Source: Kitasatospora atroaurantiaca (GTDB lineage Bacteria; Actinomycetota; Actinomycetes; Streptomycetales; Streptomycetaceae). Taken from it: a stretch of DNA of 64,000 nt. Numbering within the stretch: the stretch's first letter is position 1; each line of letters opens with the position of its first letter. Shown one piece after another: positions 1 through 8,300 of this stretch. The stretch is taken from the NCBI RefSeq assembly GCF_007828955.1, contig NZ_VIVR01000001.1, forward strand, positions 2,542,001 through 2,606,000, given 5' to 3'. Both the position numbers and the translations under genes were made by a program. The notes under the pieces are model-generated. The model was given only the letters and a program-made list of their open reading frames with translations, was not told where the DNA came from and ran no database searches.

Positions 1-357
1 GTACACATCACGGAAGCGCTCGGCTGCGACCCGGCGCAGCAGTGCCACATATCCCCAGGCGTCGAAGCTCTCCGGGGAGCCCTTGCGGGCGCGCAGGCCA
101 AGGCGCTCGAGTTGCGTGTTGGAGAGATGGAAGCCGTCCAGGGGGAGGTAGGCGGCGGTGCCCTGTCCCTCCAGTCGGTCGATCTCGGTGACCAGGTACC
201 GGGCGAGCGTCGACTTCCCTGCACCGGGCGGGCCTGCCAGGCCGAGGATGATCCGGCCCCCGCTGCCTGCGCGGCCGCGCAGCAGTTCGACCGTCCGGGC
301 GAGCAGCGCGGTCCGCCCAGAGATGAAGGTGTCGTCGTGCCGGCCGTTCACGTGCAT
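1..357 (-). CDS. P-loop nucleoside/nucleotide kinase-like protein (partial)
   Basis: Reads off the left edge, so only about 119 N-terminal residues are present. The ATG at 357 opens MHVNGRHDDTFISGRTALL, followed by a Walker A loop GPPGAGKST near residue 45 and LDGFHLSN near residue 78. That arrangement (P-loop, then a DGFH motif) is typical of the uridine-kinase/pantothenate-kinase/FrcK-like family, which phosphorylates small metabolites with ATP in the cytoplasm. The substrate cannot be told from this fragment. It starts 10 bases after the LD-carboxypeptidase stop on the same strand, so the two are probably co-transcribed. Most streptomycete homologues carry only the label nucleoside/nucleotide kinase family. 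Confidence 0.75.
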   Translation of the reverse strand, partial: MHVNGRHDDTFISGRTALLARTVELLRGRAGSGGRIILGLAGPPGAGKSTLARYLVTEIDRLEGQGTAAYLPLDGFHLSNTQLERLGLRARKGSPESFDAWGYVALLRRVAAERFRDVY

Positions 358-367
358 GGGCGGCACC

Positions 368-1327
368 CTACTCACCGGAGTCGCCGGTGAGAACCGGAAC
401 GTCCAGCGTGAGCGTGTCGGCGTCGGCGTCGAGCCGGGCGGGCATGCCGAGGGGCACGGTGAGGGTGGACGGGCCATGGCCGAATCCGAGCTCCCAGAGA
501 ATGGGCACACCGAGCGGGCCGAGCCGCTCGAGCATGAGCTCGCGTACGCGTTCCAGCGGACCGCAGCCGTGCCACGAACCGAGGACGATCCCGGCGACAC
601 CGTCCAGGGCGCCCGAGCGGAGCAGCTGCGTGAGGATGCGGTCCAGCTGGTACGGGTACTCGTTGACGTCCTCCAGGAGCAGGATCGTCCCGGCGAAGGA
701 CGGCCTGGCTGTGGGCGTGCCCCGCTCGGTGGCCAGCAGGGAGGCGCAGCCACCTGCCGTGATGCCGTGAGCGGTTCCGGGGACCAGCGAGGTGGCGGTG
801 TCCGAGGTCAGCACGGTGGTCGTGGCGGGCTCGAAGAGCGTCCGGCGCAGGTGGTCGGCGGACGGCCGGTCGCTGACGAAGACCGCGCTCGCGCTCATCG
901 GCCCGTACAGGGTGGCAACTCCGAGGCGTTGGGCGACGGCTTCGTGCAGCACGGTCGTGTCGCTGTATCCGACCAGCACCTTGGGCGGCGCGGAACGCAA
1001 CGCCTCCCAGTCGAGCAGGTCGACCATCCGCTGGACGCCGTAGCCGCCGCGCGCGCAGATGACGGCCGCGATGGTGGGGTCGAGCCAGGCGCGTTGGAAG
1101 TCTGCGGCGCGAGCGGCGTCGGTGCCGGCGAGGTGGCCGAGGCCGGGGTGGATGTCGAGGAGGTGCTCGGAGGGAACGACCTCCAGCCCCCAGGACCGGA
1201 GGATCTCGCTGCCTTCTGCGACCCGCTCGTGGTTGACCGGACTGCTCGGGCCGACCAGCGCCACCCGGTCGCCGGGGACCAGGCGACGCGGGCGGCGCAG
1301 CGCACGGAGCGGCTGGAGTTGAGCCAT
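368..1327 (-). CDS. LD-carboxypeptidase (muramoyltetrapeptide carboxypeptidase, family S66)
   Basis: A 319-residue protein with the S66 layout. The N-terminal GDRVALVGPSSP strand is followed by CARGGYG near residue 92 and the nucleophile elbow VGYSDTT (Ser122). The C-terminal part has LLLEDVNEYPYQLDR and GSWHGCGP, which supply the Glu and His of the Ser-Glu-His triad. The family removes the terminal D-alanine from murein tetrapeptides during cell-wall recycling; some members instead hydrolyse microcin C-like peptides. No signal peptide is visible, consistent with a cytoplasmic recycling enzyme. The ATG at 1327 follows a GGGAGGG ribosome binding site. It lies just upstream of the partial kinase gene and about 140 bases downstream of trpS on the same strand. 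Confidence 0.88.
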   Translation of the reverse strand: MAQLQPLRALRRPRRLVPGDRVALVGPSSPVNHERVAEGSEILRSWGLEVVPSEHLLDIHPGLGHLAGTDAARAADFQRAWLDPTIAAVICARGGYGVQRMVDLLDWEALRSAPPKVLVGYSDTTVLHEAVAQRLGVATLYGPMSASAVFVSDRPSADHLRRTLFEPATTTVLTSDTATSLVPGTAHGITAGGCASLLATERGTPTARPSFAGTILLLEDVNEYPYQLDRILTQLLRSGALDGVAGIVLGSWHGCGPLERVRELMLERLGPLGVPILWELGFGHGPSTLTVPLGMPARLDADADTLTLDVPVLTGDSGE

Positions 1328-1468
1328 CGGCGGTGTCCCTCCCCGGGCGAGATGTTCGGCTGCTCACGGTATCCCCGCCGACGGGGCCCTTCGATCACGA
1401 CGGGAGGCGTCGATCCTCTGTCCTCAGCCTGGCCGCGCCAGTTGGATGCCGAGGGCCGTGTGGCCGGC

Positions 1469-2482
1469 TCAGCCCATACCCATCGCGTGGCGGACTTCGC
1501 TGAGGGTGGCGTCCGCGAGGGCATTGGCACGCTCGTTGCCCGCTCGAAGTACGTCGCGCAGGTGTGCCCGGTCCTTGGCCAGCTCGGCTCGTCGGGCGCG
1601 CAGCGGGCGCAGGTGTTCGTTGACCGCCTCGGTGACATGCCGCTTCAGCGCGGCCGCGCCGCCGCTGCCGATCTCCTCGGCGACCGCGGCCGGTTCGCGC
1701 CCCTGGCAGAGGGCGGCGAGCAGGACCAGGCTGGAGACCTCCGGCCTGCCGACCGGGTCGTAGGTGATCCGCCGGTCGGCGTCGGTCGTGGCGCCGCGGA
1801 TCAGCCGGGCCGTCCGGTCCTCGGTGGCGCCGAGCGGGATGGCGTTGCCCCGGCTCTTGCTCATCTTGGTCCCGTCGGTGCCGAGAAGCAGCGGAGCCTC
1901 GGAGAGCAGCGCTTCGGGTTCCGGGAAGACTGCCGTTGCGTAGCGGTCGTTGAATCGCCGCGCGACCGTGCGGGTGGTCTCGAGGTGCGGGAGTTGGTCC
2001 TGGCCGACCGGGACGAGGTTCGCCTTGCAGAAGAGGATGTCGGCGGCCTGGTGCACGGGGTAGGTGAACATGAGCCCGCTGACGGAGCCCTGCCGGGAGT
2101 GGGCGATCTCGTCCTTCACCGTGGGGTTCCGGCCCAGTTCGGCCACGCTCACCAGGCTGAGGAAGGGCAGCAGCAGTTGGTTGAGGGCGGGTACCGCACT
2201 GTGGGTGAAGATCGTGGCCCGGTCGGGGTCGACGCCTGCGGCGAGGTAGTCGAGTACCAGCTCCTCGGCGTGCCCGGCGGGGCGATCGGCGAGGTCCCGG
2301 TCGGTCAGGACCTGGTAGTCGGCGACGACGACGAAGAGCTCGACACCGAGCTGCTGGAGGCGGACCCGGTTCTGCAGGGTGCCGAAGTAGTGGCCGAGGT
2401 GGAGCGGGCCGGTGGGGCGGTCGCCGGTGAGCACCCGGTAGCGGGCGGGGTGGCGGCGGACAAGGTCGATGCTGGTCTGCAC
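1469..2482 (-). CDS. trpS: Tryptophanyl-tRNA synthetase
   Basis: 337 residues, normal for bacterial TrpRS. The class I HIGH-type motif is in PTGPLHLGHYFG (HLGH at residues 28-31). The KMSKS loop is intact in TDGTKMSKSRGN near residue 207. It charges tRNA-Trp with tryptophan and ATP. The GTG start at 2482 has an AAGGAG site nine bases upstream. The leader carries a tryptophan attenuator, described separately. In S. coelicolor one of two TrpRS enzymes, the indolmycin-resistant auxiliary TrpS1, is known to be controlled by ribosome-mediated attenuation. By analogy this copy is probably that auxiliary type; whether the genome has a second trpS cannot be seen here. Confidence 0.95.
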   Translation of the reverse strand: MQTSIDLVRRHPARYRVLTGDRPTGPLHLGHYFGTLQNRVRLQQLGVELFVVVADYQVLTDRDLADRPAGHAEELVLDYLAAGVDPDRATIFTHSAVPALNQLLLPFLSLVSVAELGRNPTVKDEIAHSRQGSVSGLMFTYPVHQAADILFCKANLVPVGQDQLPHLETTRTVARRFNDRYATAVFPEPEALLSEAPLLLGTDGTKMSKSRGNAIPLGATEDRTARLIRGATTDADRRITYDPVGRPEVSSLVLLAALCQGREPAAVAEEIGSGGAAALKRHVTEAVNEHLRPLRARRAELAKDRAHLRDVLRAGNERANALADATLSEVRHAMGMG

Positions 2483-2621
2483 GGGAGGTTCTCCTTCACG
2501 GTGGCGGCAGTGGCTGCGGTGCCGGCGGCCACTGCATTGGCAGCGGCGGCAGTGGCGGCAGTGGTTCGCAGCGGCGGCTGACGGCGCGTCCGGTCGGTGG
2601 GCCCGCGTGAAGGGAACGCAG

Positions 2622-2688
2622 CAGGGCCGCCCGTACGGACGGCCCTGTGGTCATGCACGAGGTGGTGGCCGTCCTAAGACGGCCACCA
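2622..2688 (-). promoter_or_regulatory. Ribosome-mediated transcription attenuator upstream of trpS
   Basis: Read on the minus strand. Segment 1 TGGTGGCCGTC (2688-2678) pairs perfectly over 11 bp with segment 2 GACGGCCACCA (2673-2663). Segment 3 CAGGGCCG (2647-2640) pairs with segment 4 CGGCCCTG (2629-2622) as a terminator-like stem. Segment 2 GGACGGCC (2674-2667) also pairs perfectly with segment 3 GGCCGTCC (2644-2637), giving a competing antiterminator. Stalling on the Trp codons in segment 1 would free segment 2 to capture segment 3 and allow read-through into trpS. The terminator lacks a long U tract, as is common in high-GC actinobacteria. Confidence 0.82.
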
Positions 2689-2712
2689 GCTCAGGCACGG
2701 CAGATGCTTCAT
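2674..2712 (-). CDS. Tryptophan leader peptide of the trpS attenuator
   Basis: A 12-codon reading frame, MKHLPCLSWWPS then TAG, sits about 190 bases upstream of the trpS start on the same strand. Codons 9 and 10 are consecutive TGG (2688-2683), placed inside the first arm of the first leader hairpin; the stop overlaps the start of segment 2. This is the expected geometry of a ribosome-stalling leader: shortage of charged tRNA-Trp halts the ribosome on the Trp-Trp pair and masks segment 1. No strong Shine-Dalgarno sequence precedes the ATG at 2712. Assignment rests on the tandem Trp codons and the surrounding alternative hairpins. Confidence 0.82.
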   Translation of the reverse strand: MKHLPCLSWWPS

Positions 2713-2932
2713 GAACCCGAGGCTAGCCGTGAGGCCGCGGCAGCGTCTCGGGAATTTCCGGCAGACGGCGAGACGGCTCCGGCGCGGCGATCCGCGTCAG
2801 CGATCCCGCGCGAGGCTCTGTCCGGCCATCGGGCGGAGGGTACGGCGGACCGTCAGTCCTCCTTCCCCCCTTGGCCCGTCACACGCTTGTACGGGAGGAT
2901 CGTCCGAACCGAATCTCGGAGGGCCCGTACCC

Positions 2933-3679
2933 ATGACCTCGCTCGACCGGACCGTGTTCGACAACTCCTCTGGTGAGCCCTCGTCGGCCGGCCGTGCCGG
3001 GCTGGACGCCGAGGCCGCCACCGCGGCCAACCTGCTGACCGGACTCGCCGCCCGGCTACGCGCGGCGTACGAGCAGGGAGCCGAGGTGGCCAGGCTCGCG
3101 GCGGCGTGCCGACGGTCGGAGGACGAGGTCAGGCGCTTGCTGCAACTTGCCGGGGCCGATCTGTCGGCAGGGCGTCACAGCGCGTTCACCACCACCCAGC
3201 CGACCCAGGCCGACCGGGACCGGCAGCAGCTCCGACGGGTCCGCCGGCCGACGCCCTCACGCCGCCTGAGCCGACTGCACCCCCGCGCCGAGCGCAGGCT
3301 CACCAGGTCGCCGGAACCGGAGCAGCCGGTGGCGGCGATGCAGCCGCAGACCCCGCTGGGCATCCTGATCGGCGCCTCGGCGGACTACACCGAACCTCAG
3401 GCCCACCCGGAGATCTCGTCACCGCGGCGGGTGCCCGCCGAGCTGGTGAGGGTCGGCCAGGGCACCAGCCTGGTGGTGCTGCCCTCGTGGCGAGCGGCCA
3501 TAGCGGTGTCGGTCCCGACCCATCAGATCCTGGCGGCAACGGGGCTGAGCCTGGACGAGCTCGCGGACGGCCGGCTGACCGTACTGATGAACCCGGAGGC
3601 GCTGCACGACCGCGAGCTCGACCTGCACGCGTGGCAGGCGGAGACCGACCGGCCACGGGGGCGAGGCCGCACCCGGTGA
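2933..3679 (+). CDS. Hypothetical protein with HTH-like N-terminal segment
   Basis: 248 residues; no family recognised. The ATG at 2933 has a CGGAGGG site about eight bases upstream. Residues 30-75 (LAARLRAAYEQGAEVARLAA to VRRLLQLAGADL) look like a helix-turn-helix that tests a position with a short recognition helix. A very Arg-rich middle (about 95-135) follows, then a more hydrophobic C-terminal half with SLVVLPSWRAAIAVSVPTHQ. No signal peptide or membrane span is seen. It is divergent from trpS, and its stop lies ten bases from the stop of the converging NUDIX gene. It could be a DNA- or RNA-binding regulator, but that is only an impression from composition. Confidence 0.7.
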   Translation: MTSLDRTVFDNSSGEPSSAGRAGLDAEAATAANLLTGLAARLRAAYEQGAEVARLAAACRRSEDEVRRLLQLAGADLSAGRHSAFTTTQPTQADRDRQQLRRVRRPTPSRRLSRLHPRAERRLTRSPEPEQPVAAMQPQTPLGILIGASADYTEPQAHPEISSPRRVPAELVRVGQGTSLVVLPSWRAAIAVSVPTHQILAATGLSLDELADGRLTVLMNPEALHDRELDLHAWQAETDRPRGRGRTR

Positions 3680-3689
3680 TCTGGTTGGT

Positions 3690-4235
3690 TCAACGCCCCG
3701 CCGGCCGTGTGGAGTTCGGGACGTAGCCGAGGTCCACCGGCTGCACCGGTGCGGGCGACCCCGCTCCGCCGAGCCAGACCTCCCGGACGCTGTCCAGCAG
3801 CTGCGGCAGCTGCGGGGGCCACAGGGCGTCGCCGTTCTCGTCCGCCAGGTCCGCAGGGGTCCACCAGCGCCAGCCCAGGATCTTGTCCGCCGTGTGGACG
3901 GCGCTGACGTCACCCACCGGACCGCGACCCGGCCCCCGGCCGAGGAAGATGTGCTCGTGCTGGCGGACGGGGATCCCGTGCCAGGTGAAGTCGTGCTCCC
4001 AGGTGCAGAGCAACGGTCCGGGCTCGAGGTCCGTCCAACCGGTCTCCTCCCACAGTTCACGCCGCGCGCCTTCGGCCGGGGACTCCCCCGCCTCCAGGCC
4101 GCCGCCGGGCATCGTCCAGTGCACGCCGACCTCGACGTTGTCGGACCTCAGCAGGAACACCGCACCGTCGGGGTCGAGTACCGCCGTTCGCGCCGCCTGC
4201 CTCGGGGTTCGCGCCACGGTCCGCAGATTTCGCAT
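3690..4235 (-). CDS. NUDIX hydrolase
   Basis: 181 residues. The full NUDIX box, G-x5-E-x7-R-E-U-x-E-E-x-G, is present in GGLEAGESPAEGARREL followed by WEETGW (about residues 46-68), so metal binding and diphosphate hydrolysis should be intact. The ATG at 4235 begins MRNLRTVARTPRQAARTAVL. Family members cleave nucleoside diphosphates linked to another group (oxidised nucleotides, ADP-ribose, NADH and others). The WRWWTPADL motif after the box is common in streptomycete copies of unknown substrate. It converges with the upstream hypothetical gene and is divergent from the ATP-grasp gene, sharing a promoter region of about 100 bases. Confidence 0.88.
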   Translation of the reverse strand: MRNLRTVARTPRQAARTAVLDPDGAVFLLRSDNVEVGVHWTMPGGGLEAGESPAEGARRELWEETGWTDLEPGPLLCTWEHDFTWHGIPVRQHEHIFLGRGPGRGPVGDVSAVHTADKILGWRWWTPADLADENGDALWPPQLPQLLDSVREVWLGGAGSPAPVQPVDLGYVPNSTRPAGR

Positions 4236-4331
4236 CGGATCACCGTGACAGAGCCCACCGACCGTGTCGAGCGGATTCTCGGGCCGGTGGTTGACGGCCG
4301 GCGCTCTCACCAGCGCCCTACCCTGGGGCCC

Positions 4332-5210
4332 ATGCCCGCTCCCGTGATCCTGCTGCCCTCCGACCCGCTCGCACCCCGGCGACCCGACCCGCACTACGTG
4401 TGGGAGGCCCAGCAGGTGCGCGAGTTGGGCGGCGAGTACGCGCTCCTGGACCACGACGCACTGCTCGCCGGGGACGCCTCGGCAGCCGTGCGGCGGGTGC
4501 CGACGGGACAGGGGTCGCTCTGGTACCGGGGCTGGATGGTGCCCGTGCCCGCGTATGCGGCGCTGTCGGCCGCCCTGTCGGCACGCGACTGCACACTGCT
4601 GACGACACCGGCCGCGTACGCCGACGCGCACGAACTTCCCGGCTGGTACGCGGTGTTCGAAGGGGCGACACCGCCCAGCGTCTGGATTCCCGGTGGCGAG
4701 CCGACGCCCGAGGCTCTGTCCGCCGCCGCGGCCCGACTGGGCGGCCGGGGCCCGGCGGTCGTGAAGGACTACGTCAAGTCCCGTAAGCACGAATGGGCCG
4801 AGGCCTGTTACGTACCGGAGTTGGGCGACCTGCGGGCGCTTGCCAAGGTGGTGTCACGCTTCGTGGAGCTGCAGGGGGAGTTCCTGGCCGGTGGTGTCGT
4901 GCTGCGCCGGTACGAGGAGTTCGTGCGGGATCAGGAGGGGCGCACCGTGGAGGCCCGGGTGTGGTGGGTGGACGGCGAACCGGTGCTGATCGGGCCGCAC
5001 CCCGACAATCCGGGAGCCGACGTGGAGCCGGACCTGTCGGAAGTCCGGCCACTGGTACGGGCGCTGGGCTGCCGTTTCATCACCACCGACCTCGCCCGGC
5101 GTGCCGACAGCGGAGCTTGGCGTGTCGTCGAGGTCGGGGACGGGCAGGTCAGCGACCTGCCGCGCGGGGTCGACGCCTCGGCGCTGCTGGCGGCGCTCAT
5201 CGCGGCCTGA
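4332..5210 (+). CDS. ATP-grasp domain protein
   Basis: 292 residues starting at ATG 4332 (MPAPVILLPSDPLAPRRPDP). The C-terminal half carries ATP-grasp features: VVKDYVKSRKHEW (Lys-containing nucleotide-binding strand), VLRRYEEFV, VEARVWWVDGEPVLIG and the acidic WRVVEVGDGQVSDLP near the end, which would hold the Mg-ATP ligands. Such enzymes ligate a carboxylate to an amine or thiol through an acyl-phosphate. The substrate is unknown, and the small DUF4343-like ATP-grasp group it resembles is largely uncharacterised. There is no obvious ribosome binding site (the start follows CCTGGGGCCC), so translation may be leaderless or weak. Downstream lie the 16-bp repeats and a terminator. Confidence 0.75.
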   Translation: MPAPVILLPSDPLAPRRPDPHYVWEAQQVRELGGEYALLDHDALLAGDASAAVRRVPTGQGSLWYRGWMVPVPAYAALSAALSARDCTLLTTPAAYADAHELPGWYAVFEGATPPSVWIPGGEPTPEALSAAAARLGGRGPAVVKDYVKSRKHEWAEACYVPELGDLRALAKVVSRFVELQGEFLAGGVVLRRYEEFVRDQEGRTVEARVWWVDGEPVLIGPHPDNPGADVEPDLSEVRPLVRALGCRFITTDLARRADSGAWRVVEVGDGQVSDLPRGVDASALLAALIAA

Positions 5211-5223
5211 GGCGGAGCCGTAC

Positions 5224-5287
5224 GGACATGTGCAGGTGCGGACATGTGCAGGTGCGGACCTGTGCGAGCACGGACCTGTGCGGAGGC
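5224..5287 (+). repeat. Four tandem 16-bp repeats
   Basis: Four contiguous 16-base units: two identical copies of GGACATGTGCAGGTGC (5224-5239, 5240-5255), then GGACCTGTGCGAGCAC (5256-5271) and GGACCTGTGCGGAGGC (5272-5287). They lie just after the ATP-grasp stop codon; the last unit runs into the terminator stem. The regular 16-base period and decay toward one end suggest expansion by slippage. Function is unknown. Confidence 0.85.
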
Positions 5288-5321
5288 GGAGCTGCTCGGC
5301 TTCCGCACAGCTCCGCCTCCG
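5281..5321. terminator. Bidirectional hairpin terminator
   Basis: A perfect 14-bp inverted repeat, CGGAGGCGGAGCTG (5281-5294) and CAGCTCCGCCTCCG (5308-5321), with a 13-base loop. It lies between the convergent ATP-grasp and ABC exporter genes, so it could serve both. No U tract follows, as usual in streptomycetes. Confidence 0.75.
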
Positions 5322-5332
5322 AGGTATCCGGC

Positions 5333-8300
5333 TCAGCCGCCCGCCGGCACCGCTGCCGGGTGGCCGTCGGCGATGAACGCCTGCCAGAGCTTGGAGTACG
5401 CCCCACCCCGCTCCAGCAGGTCGTCGTGCGTGCCGTCCTCGACCACCCGGCCGTGGTCCAGGACCACGATCCGGTCGGCGCGCTGGGCCGTGGTGAGGCG
5501 GTGGGCGATGACCAGGGTCGTCCGCCCGCCGCTCAGTCGGTCCGCCGCGTGGTTGACGGCTGCCTCGGTCGCCAGGTCGAGTGCGGCGGTGGCCTCGTCG
5601 AGGAGCAGCAGATCCGGGTCGACCAGCTCGGCCCGGGCGAGCGCGATCAGCTGGCGCTGCCCGGCGGAAAGGTTTCGGCCACGACCGGCGACCTCGTGCT
5701 GATAGCCGCCCGACAGCCGCTCGATCATGTCGTGGGCACCGACCGCCCGGGCCGCCGCCTCGACATCGGCGTCGGTGGCCGTCGGCCGCCCGTAGGCGAT
5801 GGCCTCGCGCACCGTACCGGCGAACAGGTACGCCTCCTGGGGGACGACACCCAGCCGGTGCCGGTACTGGGCCAGGTCGTACCGGGTGATGTCGGTGCCG
5901 TCGATCCGGACGGTGCCCTCGGTGGCGTCGTAGAACCGGGCCACCAGCTTGGCCAGGGTCGACTTCCCCGCGCCCGTCTCGCCGACCAGCGCGACGGTCT
6001 GCCCCGCCGGGATGTGCAGGTCGACACCCGACAGGACGTCAGGCTTGCCCTCGCCGCCCCCGTTGTAGGCGAAGCTGACGTTCTCGAACCTGACCTCACC
6101 GCGCAGCCGCGCCACCTCCACCGGCTGCTCGGCGGCGGGCGTGCTGGTCGGCGTCCGCAACAGCTCCCTGATCCGGTCGAGGCCGACGGCGGCCTGCTGA
6201 TAGCCGTCGAAGATCTGCGAGAGCTGGTTGACCGGCGCGAAGAACAGGTCGATGTACAGCAGGTAGGCGACCAGCGCGCCGATGGTCAGGGTGCCCGAGT
6301 CGACCCGGGAGGCTCCCACGATCAGGACCAGCGCCGCCGCCGCGCTGGAGAGGAACTGCACGAACGGGAAGTACAGCGAGATGTACAGCTGAGCCTTGAC
6401 CCGGGCGTCGCGGTACTCGAGCCCACGGGTGACGAAGCGCGTGGTGTTGACGTCCTGGCGGCGGAACGCCTGGACGATCCGCATGCCGGCCACGTTCTCC
6501 TGCAGGTCGGCGTTGACCGTGCTGATCAGGTCCCGGGAGATCTGGTACTGGGTACTCGACTTCCGCCGGAACACCAGCGTGGCGATGACCAGCAGCGGGA
6601 GGACCGCGAAGACCACCACGGCCAGTCCGGCGTCGATGATCAACAGAGCCGCGAAGATGCCGAAGAAGGTCAGCAGACTGACCACGGCCGTGACCACACC
6701 GGTCTGCAGGAAGCTGGAGATGGAGTCCACGTCGGTGGTCATCCGGGTCATGATCCGGCCGGAGAGCTCGCGCTCGTAGTAGTCGAGACCGAGCCGGTTG
6801 AGGTGCGCGAAGATCTTCAGCCGCAGGGTGTAGAGCACTCGCTCACCGGTGCGGCCGCTCACCCGGGTCTCCGCGCTCTGGACCAGCCAGTCGAGCAGGA
6901 CCACGGCCAGCGCGGCAAGGGCGGCGGTGGCAACCCCTGCCATGGCGGCCTTGCTGACGCCGTCGTCGATACCGTGCCGGATCAGTACCGGGACGGCGAG
7001 GCCTGCGGCGGCGTCCAGTGCCACCAGGAGCAGGGCCAGTGCCAGCGGGCGCCGGAAGGGGGCGAGCAGACGGCGGAGGCTGAAGTCCGGGTCGCCGGAC
7101 TCGGCGTCGGCGAGCGGGATGTCGGGGGTATCGGTGGCCGGCGGGAGCGCGGCCACCTTGGCGGCCAGGTCCGCTGCTGCGGCCGCCTGGGACTGGGACT
7201 GGGCATCCGCAGGGGCCGGGGAGGCCAGCGAAACCGGCGAAACCGGGGCGGCCGGCGAGGCCGGGGAAGCGGCCAGGGCCTTCGGCTGGGCGGCACGGGC
7301 GACGGCGGGCTGCTCGTCAGTGACCGTCCCCAAGGCGGGGTCGGCCGCGGCGGACGGTGGGGCAATGGCGTCAGGGTCGGTGATCAGGGCCCGGTACTGG
7401 GGACATCGGGCGTCGAGCTCCTCCTGCGTACCGATGTCGATCAGCCGGCCGTGTTCCAGCACGGCGATCCGGTCGGCCAGCTGCAGCGAGGAGCGGCGGT
7501 GGGCGATCAGCAGAGTGGTACGCCCGGCCATCACGCTGCGCAGGGCCTCGTGGATCTCCGCCTCGACCTGCGGGTCGACCGCGGACGTCGCGTCGTCGAG
7601 CAGCAGGACCCGGGGGTTGCTGAGGATCGCCCGGGCCAAGGCGATGCGCTGTCGCTGGCCGCCGGAGAGGGTCAGGCCCTGCTCGCCGACCTTGGTCTCG
7701 TAGCCGGCGGGAAGATCCTGGATGAAGCCGTCCGCCTGGGCTGCCCTGGCGGCGGCCTCGATCTCCTCGTCCGTCGCGTCCGGGCGCCCGTAGGCGATGT
7801 TGGTGCGGACGGTTTCGGAGAACAGGAAGCTGTCCTCGGGGACGATGCCGATCGTCGCGCGCAGTGAGTCGAGGGTGAGGTCACGCAGGTCGTGGCCGTA
7901 CAGCCGGATCGCGCCGGCCGTGGGGTCGTAGAACCTCGGCAGGAGCTGGGCGACGGTCGACTTGCCCGAACCGGACGCGCCGACCAGCGCCAGCGTCTCG
8001 CCGTCGGCGAGGATGAGGCTCAGCTGCTCCAGGACGAGCTTCGCTTCCGGCGATCCGCCGTACCGGAAGTCGACCTGGTCGAACTCGAGCGCGGGGGGCC
8101 CTGAGGTGGAGGTGGCGGCGGCGGCCTCTGTGGTGGCGGGTGCGAGGAGGGCCACCGCGTCGGTGCTCTCCTGCACCAGCGGCCGCTCGTCGACCAGCTG
8201 GAGGACCCGCTCCACGCCTGCCCGGGCCTGCTGGCCGACGGTGATCAGCATGGTGAGCATCCGGACCGGACCGGTCAGCTGAGCCACGTAGGTGGAGAAG

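Noticed and set aside
2622..2712. T-box riboswitch for trpS
   Set aside because: No T-box sequence or specifier-loop architecture was seen; a short leader peptide with tandem Trp codons and alternative stems explains the region better.
5224..5287. 16-bp repeats considered as CRISPR or replication iterons
   Set aside because: No spacers, only four units, between convergent genes and running into a terminator; no replication gene nearby.
4793..7867. Plus-strand open frame of about 1000 codons across the ABC exporter
   Set aside because: It overlaps two well-supported genes, has no ribosome binding site and no recognisable motif.
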